Positions 45,039-56,645 of a DNA stretch of 64,000 bases are shown here, one piece after another. How positions within the stretch are numbered: position 1 is the stretch's first letter; each line of letters opens with the position of its first letter. The position numbers were made by a program, and so were the translations under genes. The DNA is from Alphaproteobacteria bacterium (GTDB lineage Bacteria; Pseudomonadota; Alphaproteobacteria; Thalassobaculales; Thalassobaculaceae), in contig JANSYS010000002.1 of NCBI GenBank assembly GCA_024742275.1, positions 62,001 to 126,000 of the forward strand, read 5' to 3'. The notes below the pieces were generated by a model, which worked only from the letters and a program-made list of their open reading frames with translations, was not told where the DNA came from and did not search any database.

Positions 45039-46351
45039 TCAGAGTTCGTCCGTGGTGGTGCCGAAGCCGGGCTCGAACATCCGGCGGTACAGGCGTTCGG
45101 CATAGGTATCCGTCATTCCGGCGATGTAATCGCAGACTTGGCGCTGGATCGGGTCGTCGCGCAGCAGATCGTCGCGGGCGCTTTCCGGGATCATGGTGGC
45201 GTCATGGACCAGCTCGTCGAACAGGGCGGCGACCACGAGGTTGCCCTTGCGTCGGAGCTGTCGGACCGAGGCGCTGTTGATCACGGTCTGGTAGACGAAG
45301 GTCTTCAGGAACCGGACCAGATCCTTGACCGGCCCGGCGAAGTCTACGGTGTGGCGCAGCAGCGGGTGCTCGAACTGGGGGCGCTCGTACACGGTGACAT
45401 GGGTGACCAGCACGTTGACCAGTGCGGAGATCGCCTGCTTGCGCTCGTAGCTTGACCGCGAGAACAGGGCGTCGGCGAGCGCGTCGCGATCGAGTCCCAG
45501 CCCGGCGGTCTTGAGCGCGGCGAAATCCGGCAGGTCGGCGGTTCGGGTCGCATAGGCCTCGAACGTGTCGCGGCGGATCAGACCGCGGGCGATGGCGTCC
45601 TCCAGGTCGTGTACCGCGTAGGCGATGTCGTCGGCGCACTCCATCAGCGCGCAATCCAGGGTCCGGTAGATCGGCCGGCCGGTCGTGTCCAGCGCCGGCA
45701 GGACGTCCCGGTCGGCATTGGAGAACGGGGCCAGCGCCCAGTCGACGATGTCCTGCTCGCTGCCCAGATAGCATTTCGGCGGACGTTCGTCGGCGTCCTT
45801 GCCCATCGCCGCGAAGGCGGCGGCGCAGACCTCGTAGGCGGTCGGATACTTGAGCACCGCCAGATTGAGGCGTCGGGTCGGATTCAGGCCGATGCCCGGC
45901 CGGCGGTATTTCTCCAGCCGGTTCAGGACCCTCAACGTCTGGCCGTTGCCCTCGAACCCGCCATGTCCGGCCATACAGGCGTTGAGGGTTTCCTCGCCGC
46001 TATGGCCGTAGGGCGGGTGGCCGAGGTCGTGGGCGTGGCACGAGGCGGTCATCAGCGACGGCGAAGGCAGCCATGCCTTCACCGCGTCCGGCACCGAGTC
46101 GTCGGCTCGGATCTTGAGCAGCAGGCCCTCGCCGATCTGGCCGCACTCGATGCTGTGGGTCAGCCGGGTGCGGTGGAAGTCTCCTTCGCCGGTCGCCATC
46201 ACCTGGGTCTTGCCCTGCAACCGACGGAACGCGGCGGAATGGATCACCCGCCCCTTGTCGTGATCGTAGGCGTCGCGCACGTCGCCGGCACGCGGCGGTT
46301 CGGGATGCCGGCGTTCGGTGAAGACCTCCGGGCCGGAAGAGGCGGGGGCGC

Positions 46352-46355
<4 letters not shown>
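45039..46355 (-). CDS. dgt: Deoxyguanosinetriphosphate triphosphohydrolase (dGTPase-like)
   Basis: A 438-residue HD-domain enzyme that splits dGTP (or other dNTPs) to deoxynucleoside and triphosphate. Metal ligands are seen in RTRLTHSIE (His near residue 66) and CHAHDLGHPPYGHSGE (His-Asp near 107). The Asp in ALMECADDIAYAVHDLEDA is the later HD ligand. The start is GTG 46355, which overlaps the stop of the ABC ATPase gene by 4 bases (GTGA); the longer frame is not supported. The gene therefore lies inside a nucleoside transporter operon. It may feed deoxynucleosides to PNP. Confidence 0.88.
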
Positions 46356-47947
<1,592 letters not shown>

Positions 47948-47978
47948 TCCGTCCCCCGTTTCGGTTCGCTGCGCCGGC

Positions 47979-48974
47979 TCAGAGCGGGCAGGAATTGTCG
48001 GCCATGTAATCGTGGACGGTGATCTTGCCCGCCACGATGTCGGTCTTCGCCTGTTCCACCGCGGCTTTCATCTCCTCGGTGATCAGGTCCTTATTGTTCT
48101 CGTCCAGCGCCCAGTCGACGCCACCTTCGGCCAGTCCGAGGTTCTGCAAACCGGTGGTGAACTTGTCGTTCGCCGCGTCGGTGAACGCCATGTAGGCGGC
48201 CACGTCCACGCGCTTCAGCATGGAGGTGAGCATGGTGCCCGGATGCAGATGATTCTGGTTGCTGTCGACGCCGATCGCCAGCTTGCCGCTGTCTGCGGCG
48301 GCCTGGTAGACGCCGATCCCGGTACCGCCGGCGGCTGCGAAGACCACGTCGGCGCCGCGGTCGAACTGCGACTTAGCCAGCTCGCCGCCCTTGGTCGGGT
48401 CGTTCCAGGCGGACGGGGTCGTTCCGGTCATGTTCTGGAACACCTCGACATCCGGATTGGCGTGCTTTGCGCCCTGGACGTAGCCGCAGGCGAAGCGCCG
48501 GATCAGAGGGATGTCCATGCCGCCGACGAAGCCGACCTTGCCGCTTTGCGACGCCATGGCCGCCAGCATTCCGACCAGGAAGGACCCTTCCTGTTCCTTG
48601 AAGATGATCGAGCGGACGTTCGGCAGGTCGACCACGCTGTCGATGATGGCGAACCGGGTGTTCGGATTGGCCTTGGCCACCTTCTCCATGGCCGGGGCCT
48701 GGGCGAACCCGACGCCGAGCACCGGATCGGCGCCGCGCTGCGCCATGCGGGCGATGGCCTGCTCGCGCTGGGTCTCGTTGGTGACCTCGAACTCCCGGTA
48801 GTCGATCCCGGTTTCCTGCTTGAACTTCTCGACGCCGTTGTAGACGCCCTCGTTGAAGCTCTTGTCGAATTTGCCGCCCATGTCGAAGACGACGGCGGGC
48901 GCGATATCGGCCGCGGCGACGGGGCCGGCGAATAGGGTCAGCGCGAGGGCCGCGCCCAGTAGACGAGTGTGCAT
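47979..48974 (-). CDS. BMP-family nucleoside-binding periplasmic protein
   Basis: A 331-residue solute-binding protein of the basic membrane protein (BMP/PnrA) family. The signal peptide is about residues 1-21 (LLGAALALTLFAGPVAAA). Family segments are FDMGGKFDKSFNEGVYNG, the central FAIIDSVVDLPNVRSI and VFAAAGGTGIGVYQAA. No lipobox Cys is seen, so it is probably soluble in the periplasm. It is the first gene of the operon that continues with the ATPase, dGTPase, two permeases, PNP and DeoC. The intergenic repeat CCGCC-N5-GGCGG (48996-49010) lies in its upstream region. Confidence 0.92.
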   Translation of the reverse strand: MHTRLLGAALALTLFAGPVAAADIAPAVVFDMGGKFDKSFNEGVYNGVEKFKQETGIDYREFEVTNETQREQAIARMAQRGADPVLGVGFAQAPAMEKVAKANPNTRFAIIDSVVDLPNVRSIIFKEQEGSFLVGMLAAMASQSGKVGFVGGMDIPLIRRFACGYVQGAKHANPDVEVFQNMTGTTPSAWNDPTKGGELAKSQFDRGADVVFAAAGGTGIGVYQAAADSGKLAIGVDSNQNHLHPGTMLTSMLKRVDVAAYMAFTDAANDKFTTGLQNLGLAEGGVDWALDENNKDLITEEMKAAVEQAKTDIVAGKITVHDYMADNSCPL

Positions 48975-49098
48975 CGGTGAGCTCCCTGTTTGGTTCCGCC
49001 AAATCGGCGGTTCGGGTGTAATCTAGGCGAATTCATTAGGCGTTCCCAGCGTCTCGGCCATCCGCAGGGCCAGGAAAAACAAACAGCGTGAGGGCAAT

Positions 49099-49437
49099 GT
49101 GACGGAAGCTCGGCTGAAGGCCGGAATCATCGTGCAGGCGGCGATCCGACAGGCCGGCATGCGGGGTATACCCGCCACGGTCGTACGCCATGGCGACGAC
49201 GATGCCGGGCAGGTCTATGTGGTCGTCAATCGGGGGCGCGACATCGGCTGCGTTCTGCTTGCGCCTAGCCGGGACTACGACACCGGCAAGACCGTTTGGC
49301 GGAAGCCGCTCGGCGATGAGCCGGTCTCCGAAGCGGAGGCCGACGCCTATATCGAGAAGGAACGGCGGATCGACCCGGACCTCTGGGTGCTGGAGATCGA
49401 GGATCGCAACGGCTGGCACCCGTTCGACGATATGTAG
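49099..49437 (+). CDS. DUF1491 family protein
   Basis: A 112-residue protein of the alphaproteobacterial DUF1491 family, recognised by RLKAGIIVQAAIRQA at the start and the C-terminal part RRIDPDLWVLEIEDRNG. The function is unknown. It starts with GTG 49099 a few bases after gaggg. It stands divergent from the nucleoside transporter operon and converges on the epimerase gene. Confidence 0.85.
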   Translation: MTEARLKAGIIVQAAIRQAGMRGIPATVVRHGDDDAGQVYVVVNRGRDIGCVLLAPSRDYDTGKTVWRKPLGDEPVSEAEADAYIEKERRIDPDLWVLEIEDRNGWHPFDDM

Positions 49438-49458
49438 CGCGTCCGTCGACTAGAGGGT

Positions 49459-50469
49459 TCAGTCCCGGTCCCAGAAGTCTCCATGGGCGCGAATCCAGGC
49501 AACGAAATCGGCCATGGTCGCGGCGAGATCGTCCGGTAGCCGGTGTCCCGCCTCTTCGGCGAGCCGGTCGGGCTTCATCGGGAACCGGTCCTGGTCGCCC
49601 CAGAGGTTGACCGTCGCCGGTTCGCCCGGCTCGGCGAGGCGGAAGGAAAAACCGGGGAAGGCGTCGGCCAGAGGGGCGCACATGTCCATCACGCTGACCT
49701 GGCGGGCCGAGGTGACGTTGAAGATGTCGCTCTTCAGCCGATCGGTCGGCGCCCCCATAAGCGCCTGGAGTGCCCCGGCGACGTGGCGCGAATAGGTCCA
49801 GTCCAGATGGTCGCGCCGGTCGAACACGGCGGTTCCGCCCCGGCGGGCGATCAGGGCCGCCTGCATCGGGGCCGACAGGGTGTCGCGGGCGCCGGAATCG
49901 ACCTCCCACGGACCGAAGATGGTCGAAAGGCGCACCGATCGGGCATCCAGGTCGGTCAGCTCCGCATAGCGGCGCACCAGACGCTCGGAGCCGTATTTCG
50001 TCATGCCGTAGATCTTGAACGGTTCCTCGCGGGTCCCGTACTCGTCAAGCGGCCCGTCCCAGCCGGTGTCGCTGAACGCGCCGGTGCCGTAGGCGGCTCC
50101 GGACGAGATGTTGATCAGCCGTTTTGCGCCGGCCTTCCAGGCCGCTTTCAGCGTGTGGGCGAGCCCGACCAGATTGACCTCGATCACGCTCTCGGGCGCC
50201 TCCCGCTCCCGGTCCGGCCCAGAGGTCACGGCGGCGCCGTAGAACACCTGGTCCACCTTGTGATCGCCGATCGCCTGGGCGACCGGCTCCGCCTGGCGGA
50301 TGTCGCCTTGGACCAGCGTGTAGGTACCGGGGAGCGACTCGAGCCGGGCGCGGGCGACCGGGTGCAGCGGGTTGCGGTCGAACAGCACGACCTCCGCGCC
50401 GTCCTCCAAGTAGCGTTCGGCCACGGCAAGGCCGATGAAGCCGCAGCCGCCGGCGATCAGGGTGGTCAT
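49459..50469 (-). CDS. NAD-dependent epimerase/dehydratase (extended SDR)
   Basis: A 336-residue extended SDR protein. The NAD motif is AGGCGFIG at residues 7-14, and the catalytic Tyr-Lys pair is in YGMTKYGSERL. The Ser element is NISSGAAYGTG, and the family segment RLSTIFGPWE is present. It likely acts on a nucleotide sugar or a related polyol, but no polysaccharide genes lie nearby, so the substrate is open. Confidence 0.82.
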   Translation of the reverse strand: MTTLIAGGCGFIGLAVAERYLEDGAEVVLFDRNPLHPVARARLESLPGTYTLVQGDIRQAEPVAQAIGDHKVDQVFYGAAVTSGPDREREAPESVIEVNLVGLAHTLKAAWKAGAKRLINISSGAAYGTGAFSDTGWDGPLDEYGTREEPFKIYGMTKYGSERLVRRYAELTDLDARSVRLSTIFGPWEVDSGARDTLSAPMQAALIARRGGTAVFDRRDHLDWTYSRHVAGALQALMGAPTDRLKSDIFNVTSARQVSVMDMCAPLADAFPGFSFRLAEPGEPATVNLWGDQDRFPMKPDRLAEEAGHRLPDDLAATMADFVAWIRAHGDFWDRD

Positions 50470-50650
50470 GGTCCATCTCCGCTGATGAGATTCACGTCGC
50501 CCAACCTACCTCGGCGCCCTGACGAAAGTCAGGACCAAGCTTCCTGCGCCGGTGCGCCGTAGATCCCGGCGTGCGTCAGGATGACGAGGAGCGGGATGAG
50601 GAGGTGCGCCCTCGAGGGCCCTGCCCCGGCCATTGAACCATTGCCCAAGC

Positions 50651-50679
50651 CGTCATCCCGAGCTGGTTTCAGGATGACG
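50651..50679. repeat. intergenic inverted repeat
   Basis: CGTCATCC (50651-50658) is matched by GGATGACG (50672-50679) around a 13-base loop. A partial copy of the same words (caggatgacg ... gcgggatgag) lies at 50577-50600. Short repeats with this GTCATCC/GGATGAC theme are common between genes in related bacteria. The whole gap 50470-50700 shows nothing else convincing. Confidence 0.45.
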
Positions 50680-50700
50680 GTGGACGTTCGTTGCCAGCCG

Positions 50701-51237
50701 TTACTGCGCGTCGGCCTGGACCTTGAGGGAGATGATCTGGTCCGGATTACGCGGCGGCTCGCCGCGTGCGATGGAATCCACATGCTCCATACCGTCCGTG
50801 ACCTCGCCCCAGACCGTGTACTGGCCGTTCAGGAACGAACAGTCGTTGAAGCAGATGAAGAACTGGCTGTTGGCGCTGTGCGGATTCTGGGTGCGGGCCA
50901 TACCGATGGTGCCGCGGCCGTAGTTGGCATCCGAGAACTCGGCGCGCAGATCCGGTTTGTCGGAGCCGCCCCGGCCGGTGCCGGTAGGATCGCCGGTCTG
51001 CGCCATGAAGCCCTCGATCACGCGGTGGAAGACCACGCCGTCGTAGAAACCCTCCCGCGTGAGTTCCTTGATGCGTTCCACGTGATTCGGCGCCAGGTCA
51101 GGGCGCAGCTCGATGGTCACGGAACCGTCCTTCAGCTCCATGATCAGCGTGTTTTCGGGATCGGCGGCGGCCGCTCCGTTGGTGTCGGTCGTCATGATCG
51201 CTCCGATGATGCTTGCGGCGAACGCCAGGCGGCGCAT
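50701..51237 (-). CDS. Peptidyl-prolyl cis-trans isomerase, cyclophilin type
   Basis: A 178-residue cyclophilin that catalyses Xaa-Pro isomerisation. The conserved core is present: FYDGVVFHRVIEGFMAQTGDP (with the catalytic Arg), IGMARTQNPHSANSQFFICF and YTVWGEVTDGME. The first ATG (51237, after aaggag) gives a short hydrophobic leader MRRLAFAASIIGAI and an AAAA-type cleavage region, suggesting export. A second ATG at 51195 also has its own ggag site and would give a cytoplasmic form. Both may be used. Confidence 0.88.
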   Translation of the reverse strand: MRRLAFAASIIGAIMTTDTNGAAAADPENTLIMELKDGSVTIELRPDLAPNHVERIKELTREGFYDGVVFHRVIEGFMAQTGDPTGTGRGGSDKPDLRAEFSDANYGRGTIGMARTQNPHSANSQFFICFNDCSFLNGQYTVWGEVTDGMEHVDSIARGEPPRNPDQIISLKVQADAQ

Positions 51238-51428
51238 CGACGTCTCCTTCGCTTAAGGGTGATCGGGACATCCCCCCTTCCAGTTCCGCACCTTACCGAA
51301 GCGTGCCGCTCAGGCAAGCGTCGCGGCCAGCGGGCCCTCGGTCGATGGCTAACGGGCCGGCGCCGGACGTGCCATGATGGCGCCAAGACGGAGACACTAT
51401 CGTCCAAGTGAGGAGGCAGACCGGCCGC

Positions 51429-52961
51429 ATGGCGAACGCCGTCACATCCGCGTCGCCGGACGCCGAAGATACGACCTTCGCGCAGCGGGCCGTGATCCTG
51501 GTGTCGCTCACCTTCGTGACGATGCTCTATACGATGACGGTGATGATCGCGAACGTGGCCCTGCCGAAGATGCAGGGTACCTTCGCGGCGACCACCGATC
51601 AGATCGCGCTCGTCGTCACCTTCAACATCGTCGCTACCGCCGTCATGACGCCGGCCTCGGGCTGGCTCGCCTCCCGGTTCAGCCGGCGCTCGCTGATGTT
51701 CTGGTGCGCGGTCGGGTTCACCGCGGCCTCGTTCCTGTGCGGCGTGGCGCAGAGCCTGGAGGAACTGGTGCTGTACCGGATCCTCCAGGGCGGTTTCGGT
51801 GCCCCGCTGGTGCCGCTGGCGCAGGCGACCATCCTCGACACGTTTCCGCGGCATCAGCACGGCACGGCGACGGCGGTGTTCTCCATGGGGGTGGTGTTCG
51901 GCCCGATCATCGGTCCGACCGTGGGCGGCTTCCTGGCCGAGGAACTCGGCTGGCGCTGGGTCTTCTTCCTGCTGGTACCGTTCGGGCTGATCGCCATCAC
52001 CGCCATCCTGGTTGTGATCCAGGATCGAAGACGCTCCGGCTTCATGCGCCTGGACTGGTTCGGGTTTCTCATGCTTTCGATCGCCATTGCGTCGTTCCAG
52101 TTCATGCTGGACCGGGGCCAGCGGCTGGACTGGTTCGAGTCGCCTGAGATCGTGATCCAGGCCATCGTCGCGGCGCTGGCCTTCTATCTTTTCCTCGCCC
52201 ATGTGACGACGGCGGAGAAGCCGTTTCTGAACCTGGCCATGTTCCGCGACCGCAACTACGCGATCGGCTGCACCATCATGTTCCTGTTCGGCATGGTGCT
52301 CTGGACGCCGATGGTGCTGTTCCCGCCGATGATGGCCGACATCCAGGGCTACCCGGAGGCGGAGATCGGCATCTTCATGGCCCTGCGCGGCCTCGGCACC
52401 CTGGTCGCCTCCGTCGTGATGGCCTTCATCAACCGGCTGTTCGATCCCCGGCTGCTTCTGACGATCGGGTTCCTGCTGCAAGGCGTAGCGGCGGCCTATA
52501 TGGGCGCGTTCGACATCAATCTGTCGCCCTTCGCCCTGGCCTGGACCAGCCTGCTGGCCGGGTTCGGCGTCGGGTTCATCTGGGTGCCGATCACGCTGAT
52601 CACGTTCCGCACCCTGGACAAGGTGTTCATGAACGAGGCGACGGCAACCTACCACCTGATCCGCAATGTCGGCTCGTCGATCTTCATCTCGGTGACCATC
52701 GCCCTGGTGATCCGCACGACGGCGGCGGGCTATACCGAACTGGTGCCCAACGTGTCGATCTTCGCCGACGCGACTTCCCTGTTTGCCCTGCGCGGGGATT
52801 GGCCGATCGACAGCACGGTGGCGCTCGCCGGTCTCGGCACGGAGATAAGGCGGCAGTCGGCGATGATGGGCTACATCAACGCCTTCTACCTCTACGCCGC
52901 GACCTGTTTCGCGATCATCCCGTTCGTCTTCATGGTGAAGTACCGTCGGGCCGAAGCCTGA
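51429..52961 (+). CDS. MFS multidrug exporter, DHA2/EmrB type
   Basis: A 510-residue major-facilitator exporter with about 14 hydrophobic helices. Family landmarks are NVALPKMQGTF in helix 1, SGWLASRFSRRSLM between helices 2 and 3, RILQGGFGAPLVPLAQA in helix 4 and the antiporter motif GVVFGPIIGPTVGGFL in helix 5. It normally works with an EmrA-type adaptor. The nearest adaptor gene is 10 kb away (61147). ATG 51429 is chosen; a strong aggagg lies 12 bases upstream, a longer spacing than usual. Confidence 0.87.
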   Translation: MANAVTSASPDAEDTTFAQRAVILVSLTFVTMLYTMTVMIANVALPKMQGTFAATTDQIALVVTFNIVATAVMTPASGWLASRFSRRSLMFWCAVGFTAASFLCGVAQSLEELVLYRILQGGFGAPLVPLAQATILDTFPRHQHGTATAVFSMGVVFGPIIGPTVGGFLAEELGWRWVFFLLVPFGLIAITAILVVIQDRRRSGFMRLDWFGFLMLSIAIASFQFMLDRGQRLDWFESPEIVIQAIVAALAFYLFLAHVTTAEKPFLNLAMFRDRNYAIGCTIMFLFGMVLWTPMVLFPPMMADIQGYPEAEIGIFMALRGLGTLVASVVMAFINRLFDPRLLLTIGFLLQGVAAAYMGAFDINLSPFALAWTSLLAGFGVGFIWVPITLITFRTLDKVFMNEATATYHLIRNVGSSIFISVTIALVIRTTAAGYTELVPNVSIFADATSLFALRGDWPIDSTVALAGLGTEIRRQSAMMGYINAFYLYAATCFAIIPFVFMVKYRRAEA

Positions 52962-52977
52962 CGGCCGTCGGATCGGT

Positions 52978-55377
52978 TCAGCCCCGAAGCACTCCGCCCG
53001 CGTGCTTCTCCACGGCCGCGACGATCTTGGCGGAGACCGCCTCGATCTGCTCGTCGGTCAGCGTCGCGTCCCGCGGCTGCAGCGTGACCTCGATGGCGAT
53101 GGACTTGGACCCTTCGGCCAGCCCGGGGCCGGTGTACTCGTCGAAGACATGAACGCCGCCGATCAGCGCCTTGTCGGCGCCGGCAGCGGCGCGGGCCACC
53201 TTGTCGGCGGGGATGTCAGAGGCCACCACGAAGGCGAAGTCGCGGGCCAGCGGCTGGAACGGGATGCGCTCCAGCAGCGGGCGCTGCGGCCCCTTGCGCT
53301 TGGGCATCGGCACAGCGTCCAGCAGCACCTCGAACGCCACCGCCGGTCCCTTCAGGTCGAAGGCGGCCAGGATGCGCGGGTGGAGCTCGCCGAACCGCGC
53401 CAAGACCTTGGGGCCGAGCCGCAGGCAGCCCGAGCGGCCGGGGTGGTACCAGTGGGGGGCGTCGGTCGAGACCTGGAGATTGGCGACCGGCGTCTCCAGC
53501 ATTTCCAGCAGGTCGAGGGCGTCCGCCTTGGCGTCGAACAGATCCACGCCGCGGTCGGCTTTGCGCCAATCGCGCGGGCCGGTACGCCCGACCCGAAGGC
53601 CGACGGCGGCCTGGGACTGGTCCTCCGGCCGGTCGCCCGCGTATTCCGGTCCGACCTCGAACAGGGCGATGTCGGGATGGCCGACATTGGCGTTGCGCGC
53701 GGCGGCGGCCAGCAGGTTTGGCAGGATAGACGGGCGCATCACGTCCAGATCGGCGCTGATCGGGTTGACCAGCCGCAGGGACGGGGCGCCGCCGCCAAAC
53801 AGTTCGGCGTGCTTGGCGGGCAGGAAGGAGAAGGTCACTGCCTCCATCATGCCGCGTCCGGCGAGCGCCCGCTTGGCGAGGCGGCGTCGGTTCTGCTCGG
53901 CGGTCAGCGCCGGCTGGCCGACGACGCTGGTGCGCTCCATGGAGACCGGCTCGATCTTGTCATAGCCGTGGACGCGGACGACCTCTTCGACCAGATCGGC
54001 CTCGCCCTCGACGTCGCCGCGCCACGGCGGCGGCATGACGCTCATGCTCTCGCCCGACCCTTCGACCTCGAAGCCGAGGGTGGTGAGAATCCGGACCGCC
54101 TCGGCTTCGGCGACCTCGACGCCGCACAGGGCCTTGATGCGGGAATGGCGCAGCGGCAGCGTGCGGCGCCAGTCGCGGCCCGTGCCGGTCATAACGGTTT
54201 CGCTGGCCTCGCCGCCGCAGATCTCCAGCACCATGCGGGCGGCGACCTCGGCTCCCCACCAGGGGCCGGTCTGGTCGAGGCCGCGCTCGAACCGGTAACG
54301 GGCGTCGGACAGGACCCCGAGCTTGCGGCCGGTGGCGGCGACCGAGGTCTCGTCGAAGATCGCGACCTCGAGGAACATGTCGGTGGTGTCGTCGTCGACG
54401 CCGGTGCGCTCGCCGCCCATGATCCCGGCCAGATCGTCGACGCCGTTGGCGTCGCCGATCACCAGCATGCCGTCCTCGAAGGTGTATTCCTTGCCGTTCA
54501 GCGCGAGATAGCTCTCGCCCGCCCTGGCCAGCCGGATCGTCGGGTTGCCGTGCAGCTTCCCCGCGTCATAGGCGTGCAGCGGGCGGCCGAGGTCGAGCAT
54601 CATGTAGTTGGTGATGTCGACCAGGGCGGAGATCGGACGCAGGCCGACGGCGCGCAGCCGCTCCTGCATCCAGGCCGGGGCCGGGCCGTTCTTCACGCCG
54701 CGGAAATAGCGGCCGGCGACCGCCGGGCAGAGATGGGCCTGATCGGCGGGCAGGTCGACGTCGAATGTCAGCGGGCTCTCGAACGTTCCCTTGACCGGCG
54801 CGGTGTCCAGCGGCTTCAGGGTGCCGAGGCCGGAGGCGGCCAGATCGCGGGCGATGCCGCGCACGCCGAGGCAGTCGGCCCGGTCCGGAGTGATGGCGAT
54901 GTCGATGATCGGATCGTCGAGTCCGGCATAGGCGGCGTAGGGCTGGCCCACCGGTGCGTCATCCGGCAGGTCGATGATGCCCTCGTGGTCGTCGCTCAGG
55001 CCCAGCTCGCGCTCGGACAGCAGCATGCCGTTGCTGTCCTCGCCGCGGATCTTGCCCGGCTTCAGCAGCAGGTCGGTGCCCGGCACGTAGCTGCCCGGCG
55101 GCGCGAAAACGCCCTTCATGCCTGTCCGTGCGTTCGGGGCGCCGCAGACCACCTGTACGACACCGTCGCCGGCATCCACCTTGCAGACCCGCAGACGGTC
55201 GGCGTTCGGGTGCTGCACCGCCTCGACCACATGGGCGACGCGGAACGGTGCGAAGGCGGCGGCGCGGTCTTCGACCTCCTCGAGTTCGAGGCCGAGCATG
55301 GTGAGCCGATCGGTGATCTCCTGGAGCGAGGCGTCGGTCTCGAGGTGATCCTTCAGCCAGGACAGGGTGAACTTCAT
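52978..55377 (-). CDS. pheT: Phenylalanine-tRNA ligase beta subunit PheT
   Basis: A 799-residue subunit. It has an N-terminal tRNA-binding OB fold (about 40-150, with VVQVVCGAPNARTGMKGVFAPPGSYVPG), B3/B4 editing domain, B5 domain, synthetase-like core and C-terminal anticodon-binding FDX-ACB domain (ARDFAFVVASDIPADKVARA ... LTDEQIEAVSAKIVAAVEKHAGGVLRG). It charges tRNA-Phe together with PheS and edits mischarged Tyr. It follows pheS with a 3-base gap. Confidence 0.96.
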   Translation of the reverse strand: MKFTLSWLKDHLETDASLQEITDRLTMLGLELEEVEDRAAAFAPFRVAHVVEAVQHPNADRLRVCKVDAGDGVVQVVCGAPNARTGMKGVFAPPGSYVPGTDLLLKPGKIRGEDSNGMLLSERELGLSDDHEGIIDLPDDAPVGQPYAAYAGLDDPIIDIAITPDRADCLGVRGIARDLAASGLGTLKPLDTAPVKGTFESPLTFDVDLPADQAHLCPAVAGRYFRGVKNGPAPAWMQERLRAVGLRPISALVDITNYMMLDLGRPLHAYDAGKLHGNPTIRLARAGESYLALNGKEYTFEDGMLVIGDANGVDDLAGIMGGERTGVDDDTTDMFLEVAIFDETSVAATGRKLGVLSDARYRFERGLDQTGPWWGAEVAARMVLEICGGEASETVMTGTGRDWRRTLPLRHSRIKALCGVEVAEAEAVRILTTLGFEVEGSGESMSVMPPPWRGDVEGEADLVEEVVRVHGYDKIEPVSMERTSVVGQPALTAEQNRRRLAKRALAGRGMMEAVTFSFLPAKHAELFGGGAPSLRLVNPISADLDVMRPSILPNLLAAAARNANVGHPDIALFEVGPEYAGDRPEDQSQAAVGLRVGRTGPRDWRKADRGVDLFDAKADALDLLEMLETPVANLQVSTDAPHWYHPGRSGCLRLGPKVLARFGELHPRILAAFDLKGPAVAFEVLLDAVPMPKRKGPQRPLLERIPFQPLARDFAFVVASDIPADKVARAAAGADKALIGGVHVFDEYTGPGLAEGSKSIAIEVTLQPRDATLTDEQIEAVSAKIVAAVEKHAGGVLRG

Positions 55378-55380
55378 GGC

Positions 55381-56451
55381 TCAAAGCCCTCCGGCGATGG
55401 TCGGCTGGGCCAGCGGCACGAAGCCGTAGTGGCGCATCCAGCGCAGGTCGCTGTCGTAGAACGGGCGAAGGTCGGGGATGCCGTACTTGAGCATGGCGAT
55501 CCGCTCGATCCCCATGCCGAAGGCGAAGCCCTGGTACTCGGTCGGGTCGATGCCCGCATAGCGCAGCACGTTCGGATGGACCATGCCGGAGCCCAGGATC
55601 TCTAGCCAGTCGCCGTGGTTGCCGATCTTCAGCTCGCCGCCCGAGCGCGAGCAGCCGATATCGACCTCGGCCGACGGTTCGGTGAACGGGAAATAACTGG
55701 GGCGGAAGCGCAGGGGCAGATCGTCGATGCCGAAGAACGCCCGGCAGAAGTCCGTCAGGCAGCCCTTGAGATGGCCCATATGGCTGGTCTTGTCGATCAC
55801 CAGTCCCTCGACCTGATGGAACATCGGCGAGTGGGTGGCGTCGTGGTCCGAGCGGAAGGTGCGGCCCGGCACGATGATCCGGATCGGCGGCGTCTGCTTC
55901 TCCATGGTGCGGATCTGCACCGGGCTCGTGTGGGTGCGCAGCACCTTGCGCTCGCCCGCCTCGTCGGGTGTCAGATAGAACGTGTCGTGGTCCTGGCGCG
56001 CCGGATGATCCGGCGGGAAGTTCAGCGCCTCGAAATTGTAGTAGTCGCTCTCGATGTCCGGCCCCTCGGCCACGACGAAACCCATCTCGGCGAAGATGGC
56101 GGTCAACTCGTCGATGGTCTGGGTGATCGGGTGGATCCGTCCCCGGATTTCCGGACGAACCGGCAGCGAGACGTCGACCCGCTCGGCCAGCAGCCGGGCG
56201 TCCAGAGCCGCCGACGCCAACTCCGTCTTGCGCGCGTCCAGCGCGCCGGCGACCGCGTCCTTCACCCGGTTCAGCGCCTGACCTGTCTCCTTGCGGGTCT
56301 CGGGGTCGAGCCCGCCCAGGGTCTTCATCTCTGCGGTGATGCGCCCCTTCTTGCCGAGCGCGCTGATGCGCACCTGTTCCAGCGCGTCGAGATCGCCCGC
56401 GCGCTCCACCTCGGCCAGCAGTTCGGCCTCTAATGCTTCGACGTTTGTCAT
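55381..56451 (-). CDS. pheS: Phenylalanine-tRNA ligase alpha subunit PheS
   Basis: A 356-residue class II synthetase subunit that holds the active site. It has an N-terminal coiled coil (residues 1-85), motif 2 ([21 protein letters not shown]) and motif 3 ([21 protein letters not shown]). The segment [10 protein letters not shown] is part of the ATP site. Unlike in many bacteria, the gene is separated from rplT by a SOUL gene on the opposite strand, so it must have its own promoter. No leader peptide with Phe repeats is seen upstream. Confidence 0.96.
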   Translation of the reverse strand: MTNVEALEAELLAEVERAGDLDALEQVRISALGKKGRITAEMKTLGGLDPETRKETGQALNRVKDAVAGALDARKTELASAALDARLLAERVDVSLPVRPEIRGRIHPITQTIDELTAIFAEMGFVVAEGPDIESDYYNFEALNFPPDHPARQDHDTFYLTPDEAGERKVLRTHTSPVQIRTMEKQTPPIRIIVPGRTFRSDHDATHSPMFHQVEGLVIDKTSHMGHLKGCLTDFCRAFFGIDDLPLRFRPSYFPFTEPSAEVDIGCSRSGGELKIGNHGDWLEILGSGMVHPNVLRYAGIDPTEYQGFAFGMGIERIAMLKYGIPDLRPFYDSDLRWMRHYGFVPLAQPTIAGGL

Positions 56452-56645
56452 GTGCCTGTGCCCGTTTCCCGGTCCGGTGGCGCCTTTTAGCGGGTCGCCG
56501 ACGGTTTTGCGAGCCCCCAGGAACGGGATCCGCGTCAGTCGCGGTTCGACAGCGCGCGCTTTCGCTCCATCTCAGTATCGGCGGTTCGGTGGTGCCTGCG
56601 CGGCGGCTCGACGGCAGGGGTCGCGGAACGGAGTACGGAGAACGC

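Noticed and set aside
48996..49010. CCGCC-N5-GGCGG inverted repeat upstream of the BMP gene as an operator
   Set aside because: The arms are only five GC bases, too common in this genome to support a claim.
53002..55605. Plus-strand frame of 867 residues opposite pheT
   Set aside because: It is the reverse shadow of a certain pheT gene, rich in Gly/Arg/His, with no family features.
56452..56645. T-box or Phe-attenuator before pheS
   Set aside because: No Phe-rich leader peptide, T-box motif or terminator/antiterminator pair was seen.
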